Shown piece by piece: positions 14,398 to 23,203 of a stretch of 38,341 nucleotides of DNA. The notes under the pieces were generated by a model. The model did no database searches. It was not told the DNA's origin and saw nothing but the letters and a program-made list of their open reading frames with translations. The stretch comes from JAFGMR01 sp964632755 (GTDB lineage Archaea; Halobacteriota; Methanosarcinia; Methanotrichales; Methanotrichaceae), in assembly GCA_964632755.1 (NCBI GenBank), contig CAZWDT010000025.1, forward strand, positions 1-38,341. The letters are read 5' to 3'. The translations under genes were made by a program, and so were the position numbers. Each line of letters starts with the position of its first letter. Positions within the stretch are counted from its first letter, which is position 1.

Positions 14398-15795
14398 CTA
14401 CAGCTCGAAGTAGATCTGGGATAAGCGATCCGAGACGTCTCCAAAGGTCCCCCAGTCGATCATCCCATCTTCGGAGAGGATGTTCTTTGCTTTTCCCTCT
14501 TCAAATAGGTAGATTGATACCTTTTCCTGAGCGATAAAAGCCTCAGATCTCTTCAAATAGAAGCTTTGAGCTACCTTATCCCGATTATCTAGTTCGGATG
14601 CCTTAATCAGATTTGCAAGATGGTCGACGATGTACGGGCTATGGGTCGTTACAAGGACTTTGATGCCTGCATTCGCCAATATTGACAGGAGCTCTATAAT
14701 TCTGGCCTGAGCTTCGGGATGAAGGTTCATCTCTGGCTCGTCTATCACTAAGAGATCCCCAGGCCTTGCGATGTAAGTAAGATAGAGATAAAATGGAGAG
14801 AGCGCTTTAACAAGTGAGGAGGCAGCAGGGATCTCTAGCGCCTGCCCTTCTGCTCCTTTCGGCTGATATGTTACCTTGCTATGCTTTATCTCGCTGTCCA
14901 CAGGAACGAGTAAGATTTCTCCCTTTAATAGATCCATTTTCATGATGTCGGCCGCATCGAGAAATTTTTGAATCGCAGGATCCGAAAGCGCGAACCTTCT
15001 CCTCTTATCGATGTTGCCCCACATCCTTATCTCTCTTATCATATCCATCATATCGCTAATTGGATATGCTAAGCGCAAGGAATCCATAAGGCGAATATCA
15101 GAGTACCTGCTTACACGATCCTCGAAGATGCCGCTGCCCAGGGCCAGTGCTGCATATGCGACTCTCTCAGGTGGCAGATATATCACTCTCGGGCATAAGG
15201 ATTGACGAAGGATCTGGAATATGATGTCGGCCGCAGCGATTTTAAAATAGGGTGGCAAAATATCTAGATCGCTCTCACGACCTATGATATAAAATTTTAT
15301 GATTGGATCTCCATTCTCCTTTATAATCTTTAGCTTCATACTACCATGTGTTATATATGCTACTCCATAAGATACCTTTCTACTATAAACAGCTTCACTC
15401 CACTCTTTAATGATATCATCATAATCCAGCTGCATCTTGAGGCCTTCAAAGGAGAACTCATCAGTGCCAAAGAACGATCCAAACCAAGTTTGAGCCTGGC
15501 TGGATAGATCGTTTAGAAACTGTGCCCCATAATCGTCTAAAACCCTTTGCAGATCGAGAACCGCAGAACCATTACTGACTACTTCCTCTGAAACATTATC
15601 TATATAATTATAATTATACTAATTTCTGTGATATGCCGACAAGAATTTATCGTATCCAAAGCTGGACAAGGCTGCCGCGATAAGGTAGGCCGTCCATGTC
15701 TTACCTGTATTATTCTTGCCAATAAATATGGTCAGCGGTTTTAATTCGATATCCGCCTCCTTCACAGGTCCAAGCTCTCTGATGCTGGCTTTCAT
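14398..15795 (-). pseudogene. AAA (OLD/AAA15-like) ATPase with in-frame TAG at codon 59
   Basis: From ATG 15795 one frame runs to 14398 (465 codons), interrupted only by TAG at 15621-15619. The Walker A GKNNTGKT lies before the stop (~residues 26-33, in LTIFIGKNNTGKTWTAYLI). After it come Walker B LLVIDEPEMNLHPEAQ and the H-loop VTTHSPYIVDH near the C-terminus, all typical of RecF/OLD-like AAA15 ATPases found in defence systems. Sequence on both sides of the TAG stays coding in the same frame, so this is one recent nonsense change, an error, or readthrough. The part after the TAG (MQLDYDD from 15435) lacks Walker A and could not hydrolyse ATP alone. A small nuclease-like gene follows. Confidence 0.8.
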
Positions 15796-15928
15796 CCTGG
15801 ATCGGTCTGCGCAGATATCAGCTATATCTATGTCGGTATGCAGTTACCTAAAATAAATGTATATTTGATCGGAGAGATTCCAGAACAGATGGCGGCAGTA
15901 TGGCCCCTGCCCTATCCTCAATCCCCCC

Positions 15929-17452
15929 TCAGTTCGGAGGCTCTCCGCGCTTCATCCTCTTCATGTACTTGGATAAAAGCGGCCTTGAGAGGTGCGATAT
16001 GGCCGAGAGGCCCATCTGTATCGCAGGCCCTGCAGTCATCCGTTCGCGGTACAGGCTGTGCAGCTGCTTAAGGTGGCGCAGGTTGTACTCGAGACAGGTC
16101 CCGACAAGCTCCCAGTGCTCGGGAAGGGCCTTATCCCGCCCAAATCCGCTCGCAGCGCCGAGGCGGGTCTCTGACATCGGGCTGAAGAAGAGGGGCAGCA
16201 TCAGGCCGGTGTAGCCCATCAGCGACTCGACGAGATCGATCGTTCGAACCACATCCTCCTCCTCCTCGCCCGGAAGGCCGAGGACGAGGCTTGCGACAGG
16301 CAGCCATGACTCGTCATGGAAGAGGCCGTAGCAGTCGCGCACGATCTCCGGCCATCGGTCGGAGGTCGACGGAAGCGCCTTTCTCGGCATATGCATATCG
16401 AGTATGCGGCAGCTTCCAGTCTCCACTCCGATCCAGGCGGACATGTACCCCTGGTCGACTCCTACGCCCACGATCTCCGAGACCTCGCCCAGGAGATCCA
16501 TCTCCTCGTGAACGGTTGCAAGGCTCAGGTGAGAGACGTCAATCGTGGCCGGGGAGAGCTCCTTCACGCGAGAGAAGAGCTCGATAAGCCTCCCTCGATC
16601 GAGATTCATGCCTCGAGATCCGTATGTGAAGACGTCTTCTGAATGCAGGAGGACATCCCTTGCTCCTGAATCCAGGTTGACCCGCACGTCATCCAGGATC
16701 TTCTCCAGAGGCCTATGGCGCAGAGTGCGCATGGAAGGAGAGCAGAACGAGCATCCCCTCCAGCAGCCCCGCCCTATCTCGACGATCCCGGCAATCGTTG
16801 CCCCTCGATTCACTGGGATCTCATCGCCCGCAACCGAGGACCCGTGTATTACGCGAGGTATGTCCTCCCCTCGCGAGATCCTGCGGCATATATCGGGAAA
16901 GTCGGCCTCGCCCTCGCCCAAGTATACGTAATCGACATCCACATCCTCGTCCAGGAGCTCCCATGCGCCGTTTCCTCCAACGACAACCTTGGGTCGATGC
17001 TTGCGGATGAGCGGGTGATCGACGAGTGCGAGGAAGCTTGTTCGGTTGTGTGGTGGTCCGCGGTCGATGATCTCCTCGATCTCCCTTAGAGCGATCTTGC
17101 CGAGTGGATCGTCATGGGTAATCCCCACGACCTCGGTCTTTGGCCCTATCGCCTTCTCCAGATGGGCCGGGTGTGCCACCATCACTTCCTCTCTGGAGAA
17201 GCCGGCTTCCAGGAGGGAAGCCTCCACCTTTCGCATGCCGCAAGGCGCAAGGATTGCCTGGCCGTCCGGCCCGGCGGGAACTGGGGGCGCAAAGAGCCCC
17301 TTGAAGATCGAGCGCGGCATGACCGCGCTTGGGAGGGTGGAGACGAAGCCCAGCAGAACCCCGCCGTGATATGTGGACATCATGGTCTCGTCGCTCGTAA
17401 GGACGATCCTTCTGCCGGGAACATCGCAGTTCATGGAGGTCGCAGCTTCCAC
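15929..17452 (-). CDS. B12-binding-domain radical SAM protein
   Basis: This 507-aa enzyme has a cobalamin-binding-like Rossmann region (residues ~60-205, with VVVGGNGAWELL and YVYLGEGEADFP) and a radical-SAM domain whose CX3CX2C cluster is Cys230, Cys234 and Cys237 (GCWRGCSFC). The C-terminal part continues the TIM barrel (SLVLGLPGEEEEDV). Such proteins often methylate unactivated carbons. Because it trails the MCR activation/marker cluster on the same strand, a post-translational MCR modification (for example the glutamine C-methylation done by MgmA in other methanogens) is possible but unproven. The start is GTG 17452 or ATG 17434, neither with a clear Shine-Dalgarno. The 153-nt gap to the AhpD-like gene leaves room for a separate promoter. 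Confidence 0.85.
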   Translation of the reverse strand: MEAATSMNCDVPGRRIVLTSDETMMSTYHGGVLLGFVSTLPSAVMPRSIFKGLFAPPVPAGPDGQAILAPCGMRKVEASLLEAGFSREEVMVAHPAHLEKAIGPKTEVVGITHDDPLGKIALREIEEIIDRGPPHNRTSFLALVDHPLIRKHRPKVVVGGNGAWELLDEDVDVDYVYLGEGEADFPDICRRISRGEDIPRVIHGSSVAGDEIPVNRGATIAGIVEIGRGCWRGCSFCSPSMRTLRHRPLEKILDDVRVNLDSGARDVLLHSEDVFTYGSRGMNLDRGRLIELFSRVKELSPATIDVSHLSLATVHEEMDLLGEVSEIVGVGVDQGYMSAWIGVETGSCRILDMHMPRKALPSTSDRWPEIVRDCYGLFHDESWLPVASLVLGLPGEEEEDVVRTIDLVESLMGYTGLMLPLFFSPMSETRLGAASGFGRDKALPEHWELVGTCLEYNLRHLKQLHSLYRERMTAGPAIQMGLSAISHLSRPLLSKYMKRMKRGEPPN

Positions 17453-17605
17453 CCGCCGTTTGCTTGAGGCTCTCTGATGCGGCGCAAATGGCTCCGGATC
17501 AAGGGCAAGCCCACCTGGATCATATCTCCCGAAGCATCGCCTCTTGACGGATGGGCCGGAAAGGTTTGGTTCTGAGGCATGGCCTGGAGGAGCCCTTCAG
17601 CGCCC

Positions 17606-18070
17606 TTATGGGCCTTCGCCATTCCCTACCTCGTCGATCTCGCATGCTCCATTTTCAATGCGGCAGATCTTGCATTCTTCCAGCTTATCGTCGAGCTCTC
17701 TCGTGGCAGCTGCAAGGACGCTCGCATTGACCATATTCCCAGCAATAAATAAAACAGCAGCTATCTCCTCATCTGTGATGCCAATCCGGGAAGCAATACG
17801 GATATGCATCTCCAGACAGTGGTTGCAGCGAATGGCAGCGGCGATGCCGATGGAGATGAGCTCAACAGTCCTCATATCCAAGCTTTTTGCGCTTCGCAAT
17901 ATGGCGCTGTTCTGCAGCATCTTGGTTACGAGAAGCTCGGGATTCTTCTTCATGTAGTTGAAGATGTATGGGACCTCCCCGTATGCCTCCTCCACAACCT
18001 TGATCATGTCCTCGGCCGACTTCTCTACTCCCTTATCCAGGATCCGCTCCATATCGTCCTCAAGCGACAT
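17606..18070 (-). CDS. Carboxymuconolactone decarboxylase/AhpD-like protein
   Basis: This 154-aa all-helical protein of the CMD/AhpD fold carries a redox-active CXXC in IRCNHCLEMHIR, with the His four residues after the second Cys as in AhpD. AhpD-type proteins act as thiol-disulfide adaptors in peroxide defence. A Cys-rich tail (EECKICRIENGACEI) is unusual for the family and could add a second redox or metal site. The start at ATG 18070 has GGAGG 5 nt upstream. It follows mmp7 by 24 nt in the MCR-activation cluster, so a role in keeping that oxygen-sensitive machinery reduced is an attractive guess. Confidence 0.88.
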   Translation of the reverse strand: MSLEDDMERILDKGVEKSAEDMIKVVEEAYGEVPYIFNYMKKNPELLVTKMLQNSAILRSAKSLDMRTVELISIGIAAAIRCNHCLEMHIRIASRIGITDEEIAAVLFIAGNMVNASVLAAATRELDDKLEECKICRIENGACEIDEVGNGEGP

Positions 18071-18094
18071 CGTTCCTCCGGAGAGAGGTGGTCC

Positions 18095-19018
18095 TTAGAA
18101 GACGAACCCCGTCTCCGACATGGGCAATATCCGGACCACTATATAGTTCTTCATCTTGGAGGGAGTGATCCTTGCGATCTCCGCGAGCGTCACACCCTCA
18201 TCGAATGCGATCTTCTCAACCTCTCGGCTGTACTCGTCATAAGGAAGCTTGATCCGGCATCCGTTCAGGTTGAGGGCGATTGGAAGCGGGGAGAACGAAC
18301 GCTCGATATCCGGTATCTGCTCTCTCACAGCATTCATCACCCTGGGGGGAGAGGTCGTCAATGGATCCATCTCAATCTCCTTCCTCATGCCGTCGAGCGC
18401 CCGGCCAACGGCTGCTACGATCTTATCGAGGCTTGCAATCTCCGAGGCCTTGCGAGAGCGGTGAGCCTGTCGGCCCACAGTCGAGACGTACTCGAATGCG
18501 TATGGGAGATCCTCCTTCGGTATCTCGGGGCCGCCGGTGACAATTACGGGCACCTCGATGTTGCGATAGAGCTTCTCCTTTCCCAGTATGCAGTCAATGA
18601 AGTTGCCGAAGAGAAATACCGCTGCATCATGCTCGTTGATGAGGTCCATCTCGAACTCGTTTATCTGGGCGATCTTCTTTCCGACACCTCTCGCCATGCC
18701 GATCATATTGCTCTTGGTCCCGAATCGGCGCAGATACTCGGCCACGTCGCAGGCTACGTGAGGGAGATGGTGAATTGCAAGGGTTGGAGTTACCACGGCA
18801 ACCTCGGTCCCGGCAAGTGGGGCGCGTGTAAGCTCTCCGCGAAGCTCCTTTACGAGCGATTCCAGGGTCGTCATATCATTCGATGGGATGAGGAGGAGCA
18901 GTATGATCTCGGCCTGTGTCACGTTCCTCTGCAACACGTAACCGCCCAGATCCTCCACCAGCTCCAGCACCAGGTCGTGCTTGTAGACCCCGCCTTTGAA
19001 CATCACCGGCTCAAGCAT
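18095..19018 (-). CDS. mmp7: Methanogenesis marker protein 7
   Basis: This is one of the proteins conserved across methanogens and absent elsewhere. The N-terminus LEPVMFKGGVYKHDLVLELV and GGYVLQRNVTQAEIILLLLI match the marker-7 family as I know it; the length of 307 aa is typical. Mmp7 has been reported in the ATP-driven MCR activation complex with Mmp17, Mmp3, McrC and A2. Its ATG overlaps the mmp17 stop by 8 nt, so it is translationally coupled. McrC is not in the window. Confidence 0.9.
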   Translation of the reverse strand: MLEPVMFKGGVYKHDLVLELVEDLGGYVLQRNVTQAEIILLLLIPSNDMTTLESLVKELRGELTRAPLAGTEVAVVTPTLAIHHLPHVACDVAEYLRRFGTKSNMIGMARGVGKKIAQINEFEMDLINEHDAAVFLFGNFIDCILGKEKLYRNIEVPVIVTGGPEIPKEDLPYAFEYVSTVGRQAHRSRKASEIASLDKIVAAVGRALDGMRKEIEMDPLTTSPPRVMNAVREQIPDIERSFSPLPIALNLNGCRIKLPYDEYSREVEKIAFDEGVTLAEIARITPSKMKNYIVVRILPMSETGFVF

Positions 19019-19580
19019 CCGCCATCCTCCTTATTTGCTCCTTGGCTTCATCGATGAGCTTGGGCACTATCGTCTCCTCGGAGGCCAGGAAGAAGAAGCC
19101 CTCTTCGTTCATCTCGTTCCTGCGGTTTCGAAATCCCTCTGGGGTTATCCTCCCCAGGGCATCGACGAGGTCTTGCCTGAATTCCACCTCTATATCCGTC
19201 ACCACGAGGTCCTCGGGAGAGCTCTCCGTCGCCACTATGAGGATATCTCGGTCCGGCTGATCGACTCCCTCGCGGCCATACTTAGCCCAGAGCACCTTGA
19301 GCAGATCGTCCATGTGCTGCTCTTCCTCGACTTGAATCTGGTAGCCTCCATCGACCTGAGTCACATCCCCCATGTCCCTAACCTTCAGTGGCGGAAGCGA
19401 CCCTCGAAAGAGGCCGTATATGGCAAAGTAAGGCCTCTTGATATCGGAGTATATATAGATCCGTCCGATGGACTTGTAGAGGCCCAGGTCCTGAAGGATA
19501 TCCAGCAGTATCTCCCTGTATTTCTCGGCCCCGTAATCCTCTCCCGGCACCTCGACCGCGACCACCTCCAGCGTGTCCAT
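19011..19580 (-). CDS. mmp17: Methanogenesis marker protein 17
   Basis: This 189-aa soluble protein starts VVAVEVPGEDYGAEKYREI and contains RPYFAIYGLFRGSLPPLKVRD, matching the marker-17 family. It has no membrane segment and no cysteine. It is part of the MCR activation assembly together with Mmp7 and Mmp3. ATG 19580 follows the mmp15 stop by one base, and the Shine-Dalgarno GGAGG lies within the end of mmp15. Confidence 0.9.
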   Translation of the reverse strand: MDTLEVVAVEVPGEDYGAEKYREILLDILQDLGLYKSIGRIYIYSDIKRPYFAIYGLFRGSLPPLKVRDMGDVTQVDGGYQIQVEEEQHMDDLLKVLWAKYGREGVDQPDRDILIVATESSPEDLVVTDIEVEFRQDLVDALGRITPEGFRNRRNEMNEEGFFFLASEETIVPKLIDEAKEQIRRMADA

Positions 19581-19581
19581 C

Positions 19582-20808
19582 TCAGTCCTCCAGCAGCCCG
19601 GAGACCAGCAAGGCCGCCCCTACCGAGCCTATGAACTGGGCGTATGGCGGCACTATGACCTCTATTCCCAGCAGCTGTTCCATGGCCTTTGGAAGCCCCT
19701 CGATGAGAGATGTGCCACCGACCATGATCACTGGCTGCTTCACCTCCACCTCCTGAAGCTGTTGCTCGAAGACCTGCTCGGCAACGCTGTGACAGGCGGC
19801 CATCGCCACATCCTCCGGCCGGCTGCCCTTGGAGAGGCTGTTTACCAGGCTCTGGGTTCCAAAGACTATGCAGTAGCTGTTCATGGGGACGGTCTTATAA
19901 TCCCCTTTAAGCGCCAGCTTTCCCAGCTCCTTGATATCCACCCCGAGCCGGCGAGCGGTCAATTCCAAGAACCGTCCTGACGCACCGGCGCAGATGCCGC
20001 CCATTGTGAAGCTTCCAGGGATTCCGTCCTGGACTGAGATCGCCTTGTTATCCATGCCGCCGATATCGATCACTGTGGCAGGTCCTTTCTGGGAGCCTGC
20101 GAGGAAGACTGCCCCTTTGGAGTTGACGGTGATCTCCTCCTGGATCAGCCGCGCATTGAAGTGCTTACCTACGAGGAACCGCCCGTAGCCTGTGACGCCG
20201 AGTCCCTCCACCTCCTCCGCCTTAACCCCGGCCTCTTCAAGGGCGTCCGAGAAGGCTTGCTCTGCGCTCTTGATCACATCGGTCGTGGGGACCCAACCGG
20301 TGCCGATGACCGAGTTATCCCTCATCACGACCGCCTTTGTGGTGGTCGAGCCTGAGTCGATCCCCGCGGTGAGGCCGGTCTGCCTCTCCCTCGCGAGGAG
20401 GCCCTTTAGACGGGCGGTTGTGACGAGCGCCTCCATCCTCGTGAGCAGCGTCTCCGCGGTCGTCCTCTCCGTGTAGGAGTAGCTGAGGACGGGAAGGCGG
20501 GTCTTCTCGTGGATGTAGCGCCTGATCTCCCCGCGGATTATGGCTCCCTCGGCGCATCGAAAGCAGGTGGCGACGAAGACTGCATCGGCCAGATCCGGGT
20601 TCTCCGCAAGGCGGGTCGCCCTCGCCATTGCAAGGTTCAGATCGCCGCTAGGCACTGAGACGCCGAACCTTTGCTCGACATCCATCACATCCTCCAAGGA
20701 GACCTCGATATGGACCAGACTGGCTCCTACCGCCGCTGCGGCCTTCTCGAGCTCCGGCTGGATCCCGCTATACTCCGCCCCGCAGGATAGCTGAGCAATC
20801 CTGATCAG
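19582..20808 (-). CDS. mmp15: Methanogenesis marker protein 15 (BcrAD/BadFG-type ATPase), CTG start
   Basis: This ASKHA-fold ATPase resembles the activators of 2-hydroxyacyl-CoA dehydratases. The phosphate loop GIDSGSTTTKAVVM, a second nucleotide segment TVIDIGGMDNKAI and the two Cys that bridge a [4Fe-4S] cluster in dimers (GGICAGASGRFLE and NSYCIVFGTQS) are present. An N-terminal ~130-residue extension beginning IRIAQLSCGAEYSGIQ is characteristic of marker 15. No ATG, GTG or TTG precedes that conserved start in frame at a usable distance. CTG at 20808-20806 sits exactly there, 7 nt after GGAGG, and overlaps the mmp5 stop as CTGA, so I choose it. ATP-driven low-potential electron transfer is the expected role. 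Confidence 0.9.
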   Translation of the reverse strand: MIRIAQLSCGAEYSGIQPELEKAAAAVGASLVHIEVSLEDVMDVEQRFGVSVPSGDLNLAMARATRLAENPDLADAVFVATCFRCAEGAIIRGEIRRYIHEKTRLPVLSYSYTERTTAETLLTRMEALVTTARLKGLLARERQTGLTAGIDSGSTTTKAVVMRDNSVIGTGWVPTTDVIKSAEQAFSDALEEAGVKAEEVEGLGVTGYGRFLVGKHFNARLIQEEITVNSKGAVFLAGSQKGPATVIDIGGMDNKAISVQDGIPGSFTMGGICAGASGRFLELTARRLGVDIKELGKLALKGDYKTVPMNSYCIVFGTQSLVNSLSKGSRPEDVAMAACHSVAEQVFEQQLQEVEVKQPVIMVGGTSLIEGLPKAMEQLLGIEVIVPPYAQFIGSVGAALLVSGLLED

Positions 20809-21242
20809 CTCAATCCCTCCAGGAATGTCCTTATCTGATGCACGAAATGCCGGGCTTGACCGTCGTCTCGCGGGTATTTTAGCTCCAAGTAGGGGATGCC
20901 CTTCGTCTTTATCAGCAGCCGGACGAGCTCGTTGGTTCGCGCACAACCGGTGCAACCTACTAGGCAGTTCTCGTCGTTCACAACCAGGGCCGCCTCGGCC
21001 TCGTCTATCATGGGTCCAAGCAGGGACATCCTACCTCGGATGCCCGAGGGGACGTCGACTGCGGCGTACTTGAGCCCTTTCTTTGGGTCCTCTGGTGTGA
21101 TGTTCAAGGGGGGCGACTCCAAGCTGGCTGAGGTGACCAACTTTCTCATCTCCTTGGAGAGAACCAGCGCCTCATGCCCCATCCTCTCCACCAGGTCGGA
21201 GAGGATCATGCTTGTTGGAGGATAAACAATGACTTTGACCAT
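20805..21242 (-). CDS. mmp5: Methanogenesis marker protein 5
   Basis: This 145-aa protein starts MVKVIVYPPTSMILSDLVER with a central CLVGCTGCARTNEL, a CX3CX2C cluster that may hold iron-sulfur. This fits methanogenesis marker 5, function unknown. It starts 10 nt after mmp6 ends and its stop overlaps the mmp15 start by three bases. Confidence 0.88.
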   Translation of the reverse strand: MVKVIVYPPTSMILSDLVERMGHEALVLSKEMRKLVTSASLESPPLNITPEDPKKGLKYAAVDVPSGIRGRMSLLGPMIDEAEAALVVNDENCLVGCTGCARTNELVRLLIKTKGIPYLELKYPRDDGQARHFVHQIRTFLEGLS

Positions 21243-21252
21243 TGGATTTGCC

Positions 21253-21678
21253 TCAGGAAAATTCGTCTTTAATCAACTCTTTAAGCCGTTCCAACTTCAG
21301 GGGCCTCTCTTCGGCTGCAGCCGGAGGCATCGTCTCCCCTCGGGCCTCGCAGGCGAGCGCCCTTGATATCAAGGGGAGCGTCTTTGCCTCGCATTCCATC
21401 ATGAAGAAGCCGGGCCTAGGGCCCCCGCCCCGATGTCCTCTGCAGCGACGGGGATCTCCCGGGGGAAAGCCTCTGTCCTTGATGAAGATGCCGTAAGGGT
21501 CGAGTGCCCTGATCTCAGCCACGAGGCTGTCTATCTCCTCCTCCTCTCCATCGACGATCACCCCGAAACAGGCCTCCTTGACGTTGACCTTGTAACGGGA
21601 GCCATAGATCTTCAAGGCGATATCAGCTGGGAGGATATCCGACTCCGAGGATGTCAATATGTACTTCGTGACCCTCAC
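21253..21678 (-). CDS. mmp6: Methanogenesis marker protein 6
   Basis: This 141-aa protein has the diagnostic GFPPGDPRRCRGHRGGGPRP segment, preceded by GIFIKDR. It belongs to marker family 6, function unknown. The start is GTG 21678, immediately after the mmp3 TAG stop, so translation is coupled. The C-terminal ~45 residues (ETMPPAAAEERPLKLERLK) look like a flexible tail. Confidence 0.9.
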   Translation of the reverse strand: MRVTKYILTSSESDILPADIALKIYGSRYKVNVKEACFGVIVDGEEEEIDSLVAEIRALDPYGIFIKDRGFPPGDPRRCRGHRGGGPRPGFFMMECEAKTLPLISRALACEARGETMPPAAAEERPLKLERLKELIKDEFS

Positions 21679-23202
21679 CTACTTCACCTCCAGGACGTAG
21701 ATGGTATCGCCCTCCTTTGCCGCCTTCAGCTTCTCTAAGTCCAGTACCCGCCCTATTATGTTGGTGGCCTCGAACTTCTCGCCCGAAGGGCCAAAGCGCC
21801 GGTCCTCAACCATCTTAACGCCAACCAGGCCTATCTTCTTCGCCACCTGATTGCTCACAGCGATCATGCCAGCAGGTACCGGTTCGGTTGGCTTGTTCTC
21901 GGGAAGCAGCTCTTTGTACCTTCTGGCATTCACGGCCGGCTGGAAGAGGACGGTGTTCTCGTATACGAAGAAGACGGGCAGAGGCCCAACCGGCCTCTCC
22001 TTGAGCCCCACGACGTGGCGGAAGTAGTCCAGTGTCTTCGGTGCCAGGTCGTCGAAGAGCTCTATCGCGACAAGCCGATCAGCCTCTATCGCCTTCAGAC
22101 TAACCCGTCCCTTGGCGAGTATCTCCAACGTAGTCTTAGGATCCTGGCCGATGACCATGGCACCATCCCCCTGGAAGCCCTCGATATCTGCCACTATCCC
22201 TCGGTCCTCCAAGGTCGCCCTCGCCTCCGAAAGCAGCCTTCCCATCAGCATGATCCTCTCAGGCCTGACGGTAATCGAGATTGTCTGACCTGGCTCTATG
22301 AGCTTCACCAGGTCCATCCCCTTCTGCACACGGCCAACGACTGAATGGCTGGGATGCGATGTGCGATCGGCCTTGTATACGAAGATCCTTCCGAGGCCGC
22401 GACCCTTCGTCCTTATGGAGACCGATCCCTCCAGCCGAGGCTCCCGATGCTCGAACTCTATGGGCTCGCCCAGAAGAAGATCGGATGCAATATAGGAACT
22501 CGATAGGGCAGCCACAACGAAGGTGCCGGACATCGCGGAGGCCAGGAAGAACTCTGCCCCATGTGGGGCCTCATCGATCAGGTCCACCCACACCCTGGTG
22601 AATATCTCCATCCCCTCGGAGAGCGGAATCGATCTGTCCTGGGTGACCATCTTGTCGGTTAGATCCTCCCACTCCACGATCGGCTCGACCCCAAGGATGC
22701 GGTCTCCCTCATCGAGCCGGTCTATAGTGCTCTTGCCTCCCACAACCCGGGCAAATACGCCCCTCCCTTCCGGGGCTCCGTAAGCTGCTGAATGCCTTCG
22801 AAGGATGATGATGAGCTGGGACCGATCGGCCTCGAAGCCGCTCGTTCCGAGGACCACCTCCCAGCGGTTATATTCATGGGCAGCCCTGCTCGGCGCGATT
22901 CCCGTGGGAAAGGTTCCGAAGGAGACGGCATCTTGTGAGGACCAGAGGGCGCTCGAGCCGCCGATCGAGCCGACGCATTCGTGCCAGGCCTCCTCCAGGC
23001 CTCCTTCGATCAGCTCGATCCTCATCTTCCCCTTGGTAGTCTCCAGCCAATAGGAATTGGTCTCCTTGGCCTTTTCGCCTCGGCCCACCACCACTCCGAT
23101 CACGGATCCCGCATGTGGATCCACCCCGGCCGCCTTCAAGGCATCTCCCAGGGTGGCTCCATCGGGGAGGAGACACTCCTCTTCGTCGACAGTTACCTTC
23201 AA
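21679..23202 (-). CDS. mmp3: Methanogenesis marker protein 3
   Basis: This 507-aa protein begins with a ubiquitin/ThiS-like segment (VTVDEEECLLPDGATLGDAL), followed by a long beta-rich body with NRWEVVLGTSGFEADRSQL, PSHSVVGRVQKGMDLVKL and a cyclophilin-like VAIELFDDLAPKTLDYFRHV. This is the marker-3 (UPF0288) architecture. It is reported in the MCR activation complex with A2. TTG at 23202 begins one base after the A2 stop. The gene ends in TAG. Confidence 0.92.
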   Translation of the reverse strand: MKVTVDEEECLLPDGATLGDALKAAGVDPHAGSVIGVVVGRGEKAKETNSYWLETTKGKMRIELIEGGLEEAWHECVGSIGGSSALWSSQDAVSFGTFPTGIAPSRAAHEYNRWEVVLGTSGFEADRSQLIIILRRHSAAYGAPEGRGVFARVVGGKSTIDRLDEGDRILGVEPIVEWEDLTDKMVTQDRSIPLSEGMEIFTRVWVDLIDEAPHGAEFFLASAMSGTFVVAALSSSYIASDLLLGEPIEFEHREPRLEGSVSIRTKGRGLGRIFVYKADRTSHPSHSVVGRVQKGMDLVKLIEPGQTISITVRPERIMLMGRLLSEARATLEDRGIVADIEGFQGDGAMVIGQDPKTTLEILAKGRVSLKAIEADRLVAIELFDDLAPKTLDYFRHVVGLKERPVGPLPVFFVYENTVLFQPAVNARRYKELLPENKPTEPVPAGMIAVSNQVAKKIGLVGVKMVEDRRFGPSGEKFEATNIIGRVLDLEKLKAAKEGDTIYVLEVK

Positions 23203-23203
23203 A

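Noticed and set aside
15619..15621. TAG as pyrrolysine codon
   Set aside because: Several genes in the window use TAG as their normal stop, no pyl genes are present here, and an AAA ATPase is not a known pyrrolysine protein; kept only as an alternative.
17804..19057. 417-codon plus-strand open frame
   Set aside because: It is antisense to mmp7 and the AhpD-like gene, which have clear family motifs; its translation shows no domain.
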